From positions 1 to 7,443 of the forward strand of contig JADGHI010000175.1 in assembly GCA_019689515.1 (NCBI GenBank): a DNA stretch of 7,443 nt, given 5' to 3'. The translations under genes were made by a program, and so were the position numbers. Positions 5,658 to 7,443 of the stretch are shown here, one piece after another; the stretch's first letter is position 1; every line of letters starts with the position of its first letter. The DNA is from Acetobacteraceae bacterium (lineage in GTDB: Bacteria; Pseudomonadota; Alphaproteobacteria; Acetobacterales; Acetobacteraceae). The notes beneath the pieces were generated by a model. The model did not search any database. It saw only the letters and a list, made by a program, of their open reading frames with translations, and was not told where the DNA came from.

Positions 5658-6029
5658 CTATTCCGCCCTGGATGCCGAGCCGGCGGCCGCGAGGCGCGTC
5701 TGTGCCACCTTCGCGAGATGCGCGAACTCGTCCATGCAATCGGCGCTGGCCTCGCTCAGGAAGTCGAGCTGGGCCTTGAGGGCCGTGTTGAAGTCCGTGC
5801 AGCGGCTCAGCGTCTCGAACAGCGCCACCTGCGCCCGGACGCGGCGCGTCATGAAGTCCATCATCTCCTGGGTGAGCTGCATGGCCACCTCGGCGGCCTG
5901 CCATTGCGGCATCATCATCCGCTCCGCGAGTCCGGCCTCGAAGCCGAGTGGCGACGCCCGGTAAGCGCCACCGGGCGGCGTGGCCTTTTCGGAGTCCCGT
6001 GGTCCGGCCGGGTTGTCGATCTTGCTCAT
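5658..6029 (-). CDS. Phasin-like protein (Phasin_2 type)
   Basis: A 123-residue protein, probably a phasin: small helical amphiphilic proteins that coat polyhydroxyalkanoate granules and control their size. The N-terminal 30 residues are polar and Pro/Gly-rich and look disordered. Residues about 35-112 should form long amphipathic helices: Met-rich MQLTQEMMDFMTRR at 50-63, then FETLSRCTDF (71-80) and LKAQLDFLSEASADCMDEF (84-102). The pattern 'LSRC.....LKAQLDFL.EA...' is the typical phasin block. GAAGGGA at 6040-6046 lies 10 nt upstream of ATG 6029, supporting the start. It is 125 bp upstream of the ExoY-like gene, so the two may or may not share a transcript. No PHA synthase or depolymerase gene is in the window; the link to acetyl-CoA metabolism of the pyruvate dehydrogenase block is inference. 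A generic helical protein remains possible. Confidence 0.75.
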   Translation of the reverse strand: MSKIDNPAGPRDSEKATPPGGAYRASPLGFEAGLAERMMMPQWQAAEVAMQLTQEMMDFMTRRVRAQVALFETLSRCTDFNTALKAQLDFLSEASADCMDEFAHLAKVAQTRLAAAGSASRAE

Positions 6030-6290
6030 CGCGCGTGATTCCCTTCAGGTGCCGATTCGCGCACGCCCCCCATCCCCTTGCGCGCGATGGGCGCTGACAC
6101 GCGTCGGACGGGGCCAGCATAGGCCGCCGGCAGGAGGGCGTGGAACGCGAGGGCGGCCTCAGCAGCGGCCTTTCCGCCGCTGCATCGGGTCTCCGCGAAG
6201 CCCTTGTCCGGCGCGGCCCGGCGTGCCCTCCTTGGCCGCCGCCGGGCCTCGCTGGCACACTGCGCGCGGTTTCGTGAAAGGCTCACTCCG
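6030..6290. other. Divergent intergenic region between the phasin-like gene and threonine aldolase
   Basis: These 261 bases hold no gene I can support and should carry the promoters of both flanking genes. I find the minus-strand ribosome site at 6040-6046, the plus-strand GAAAGG at 6276-6281, and the 22-bp dyad at 6162-6183 described separately. I cannot confidently identify -35/-10 boxes; the high GC content makes eye-calling unreliable. Confidence 0.6.
6162..6183. promoter_or_regulatory. 22-bp perfect dyad in the divergent spacer
   Basis: GCAGCGGC (6162-6169) and GCCGCTGC (6176-6183) are exact reverse complements around the 6-nt loop CTTTCC. Lying mid-way between two divergent genes, it could be an operator for a dimeric regulator or a small hairpin. 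No T-run follows on either strand. The call as a regulatory site is inference from symmetry and position only. Confidence 0.3.
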
Positions 6291-7361
6291 ATGGTCCATG
6301 CCCCCGAACGTCCCGCCCCCGGCGCGCCGCCGGTGCGGATCAACCTCTATTCCGACACCCAGACGCGACCCACGCCCGCCATGAAGGAGGCGATGATGCG
6401 GGCGGAGGTCGGCGACGAGCAGCACGGCGACGACCCGACCGTGAACAAGCTCTGCGACCGCATGGCCGCGCTGCTGGGGAAGGAGGCGGCGGTGTTCCTG
6501 CCCTCCGGCACGATGTGCAACATCGTCGCCACGCTCACCCATTGTCGCCCCGGCGACGAGATCCTCGCGCATGAGAGCGCGCACATCCTGACCAGCGAGG
6601 CCGGCGGCCACGGCGCGCTCGGCGGCGTGCAGATCACGCCGCTGCGGGGGCCGCGCGGCATGTTCACCGCGGATGACGTGCGCGCCGCGATCCGCCCGCG
6701 CCGGCGCCATTCGCCCCCCCAGACGATGCTGGAGGTGGAGCAGACCTCCAACGCCGGCGGCGGCGCGGTCTGGCCGAAGGCGCAGCTCGACGCGGTCTCG
6801 GCGGTGGCGAAGGAGCACGGCCTCGCGACGCATATGGACGGGGCGCGGCTGATGAACGCCTGCGTCGCCTCCGGCGTCGCGCCGGCGGAGATGGTGGCGG
6901 GCTGGGATTCCGTTTGGCTCGACTTCACCAAGGGGCTCGGCGCGCCGCTCGGCGCGGTGCTGTGCGGCACGACGGAGTTCATCGACGCGGCCTGGCGCTG
7001 GAAGCAGCGCCTCGGCGGCTCGATGCGGCAGGCCGGGATCTGTGCCGCGGCCTGCCTCTACGCGCTCGACCACCACGTTGACCGGCTGGCGGAGGATCAT
7101 GCCAACGCGAAGGCGTTCGCGCGCGGGCTGCGCCAGATCCCAGGCATCGAGGTGGTCGAGCCGGACACGAACCTGGTCTATTTCGACCCCTCCGGCGCGG
7201 GGATGAGCGCGGCAGAGCTGGTGCGCGCGCTGCGGATGCACGGCATCCAGATCAGCCTGCTCGGCGGAAGGATCCGCGGCTGCACGCATCTCGACGTGAC
7301 CGCGGCGATGATCGAGGAGACGCTCGAGGTGATCCGCACGGTGCTGGCGCGGGGCGGTTGA
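6291..7361 (+). CDS. ltaE: Low-specificity L-threonine aldolase, PLP-dependent
   Basis: A 356-residue fold-type I PLP enzyme that splits L-threonine or L-allo-threonine into glycine and acetaldehyde in the cytoplasm; it is usually a tetramer. ATG 6291 is chosen because GAAAGG (6276-6281) sits 9 nt upstream and the family's YSDTQTRPT block follows at 20-28; an upstream TTG at 6204 would add 29 Arg/Ala-rich residues. Seen from 6291: GDEQHGDDPTVNKL at 41-54, FLPSGTMCNI at 69-78, His94 at the cofactor-stacking region before HILTSEAGG (98-106), HMDGAR at 181-186 with the PLP-pyridine Asp183 and phosphate-side Arg186, the Schiff-base lysine in DFTKGLG (Lys214), and GGSMRQAGI at 242-250. All key residues are intact and length fits the family. 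It stands alone, divergent from the phasin-like gene. Allo-threonine preference cannot be read from sequence. Confidence 0.93.
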   Translation: MVHAPERPAPGAPPVRINLYSDTQTRPTPAMKEAMMRAEVGDEQHGDDPTVNKLCDRMAALLGKEAAVFLPSGTMCNIVATLTHCRPGDEILAHESAHILTSEAGGHGALGGVQITPLRGPRGMFTADDVRAAIRPRRRHSPPQTMLEVEQTSNAGGGAVWPKAQLDAVSAVAKEHGLATHMDGARLMNACVASGVAPAEMVAGWDSVWLDFTKGLGAPLGAVLCGTTEFIDAAWRWKQRLGGSMRQAGICAAACLYALDHHVDRLAEDHANAKAFARGLRQIPGIEVVEPDTNLVYFDPSGAGMSAAELVRALRMHGIQISLLGGRIRGCTHLDVTAAMIEETLEVIRTVLARGG

Positions 7362-7392
7362 AGCGGCGGCCCTGCGTGCGCGGAATCCGCTC

Positions 7393-7417
7393 GTGCGCGC
7401 GAGCCGGTTACGCGCAC
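7393..7417 (+). terminator. Hairpin downstream of threonine aldolase
   Basis: GTGCGCG (7393-7399) and CGCGCAC (7411-7417) pair perfectly around an 11-nt loop, starting 32 nt after the stop codon. The stem is followed by a C-run rather than a T-run, so it is only a possible terminator. The rest of 7362-7443 shows no gene. Confidence 0.35.
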
Positions 7418-7443
7418 CCCCCTCCCCAACGCGCGCGCCCGCG

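Noticed and set aside
5533..6258. N-terminal extension of the ExoY-like frame (242 more codons upstream of 5532)
   Set aside because: The extension overlaps the whole phasin-like gene in another frame, is low-complexity Arg/Gly/Pro-rich, and the ATG at 5532 has its own Shine-Dalgarno.
6253..6268. Sigma-54-like -24/-12 element (TGGCAC with GC at the right distance)
   Set aside because: The TT before the -12 GC is missing, and the resulting start of transcription would leave a leader of only about 12 nt that cuts into the ribosome site of the aldolase gene. Likely chance.
6204..6290. Threonine aldolase starting at TTG 6204, with a basic N-terminal stretch
   Set aside because: TTG is a weak start, the extension is not part of the family, and ATG 6291 has a Shine-Dalgarno at 9-nt spacing.
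6159..7289. 376-codon minus-strand frame opposite threonine aldolase
   Set aside because: Antisense shadow of an intact PLP enzyme; no recognisable domain and strongly biased Arg/Ala/His composition.

Overview
This is a GC-rich (roughly 60-77% in the blocks I counted) bacterial chromosomal window. It looks alphaproteobacterial, probably Rhodospirillales/Acetobacteraceae-like. The reasons are the alphaproteobacterial/mitochondrial-type pyruvate dehydrogenase E2, the order pdhC-lpd-lipA-Coq10/RatA-like gene, and a Phasin_2-like protein. The taxonomic call is inference from gene content and order, not from a marker gene.

Layout. Bases 1-4216 (+) form one tight run of five genes: the C-terminal part of dihydrolipoyl acetyltransferase (E2, cut by the window edge), a GNAT N-acetyltransferase that overlaps the E2 stop by 4 nt, dihydrolipoyl dehydrogenase (E3), lipoyl synthase LipA, and a Coq10/RatA-type SRPBCC protein. 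Gaps are -4, 13, 7 and 14 nt, so this is almost certainly one transcription unit. Bases 4304-6029 (-) hold three genes, in transcription order: a small phasin-like protein (6029-5658), a 221-residue protein (5532-4867), and a DUF1185/'amino acid synthesis' family protein (4852-4304). The last two are 14 nt apart and probably co-transcribed. The two blocks converge over an 87-bp spacer containing a perfect 10-bp inverted repeat. A 261-bp divergent spacer then leads to a plus-strand low-specificity L-threonine aldolase (6291-7361). The last 82 bases hold only a hairpin.

How the genes work together. E2 and E3 are catalytic subunits of pyruvate dehydrogenase, and E2 works through lipoyl-lysine arms. 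LipA inserts the sulfurs of those arms. The Coq10-like protein probably serves the ubiquinone-dependent respiratory chain that reoxidises the NADH from E3. The first block is thus an acetyl-CoA/respiration unit with its own cofactor enzyme. The phasin-like gene suggests polyhydroxyalkanoate granules, an acetyl-CoA sink. Threonine aldolase (glycine plus acetaldehyde) is a separate unit.

Most interesting item. The 221-residue minus-strand protein shows, in the right order, the active-site landmarks of the anthrax edema factor / CyaA / ExoY nucleotidyl cyclase family: an FR motif, K-x-F-x(2)-K-x-K, a DYD metal motif, and an LN...QHG block with a following short C-terminal segment. It lacks about 120 residues between the second lysine and DYD, which is where those toxins carry their inserted second subdomain. 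It is therefore a candidate compact, chromosomal, non-secreted-looking relative of this toxin family, next to housekeeping genes. This rests on by-eye motif matching and needs a profile or structure search.
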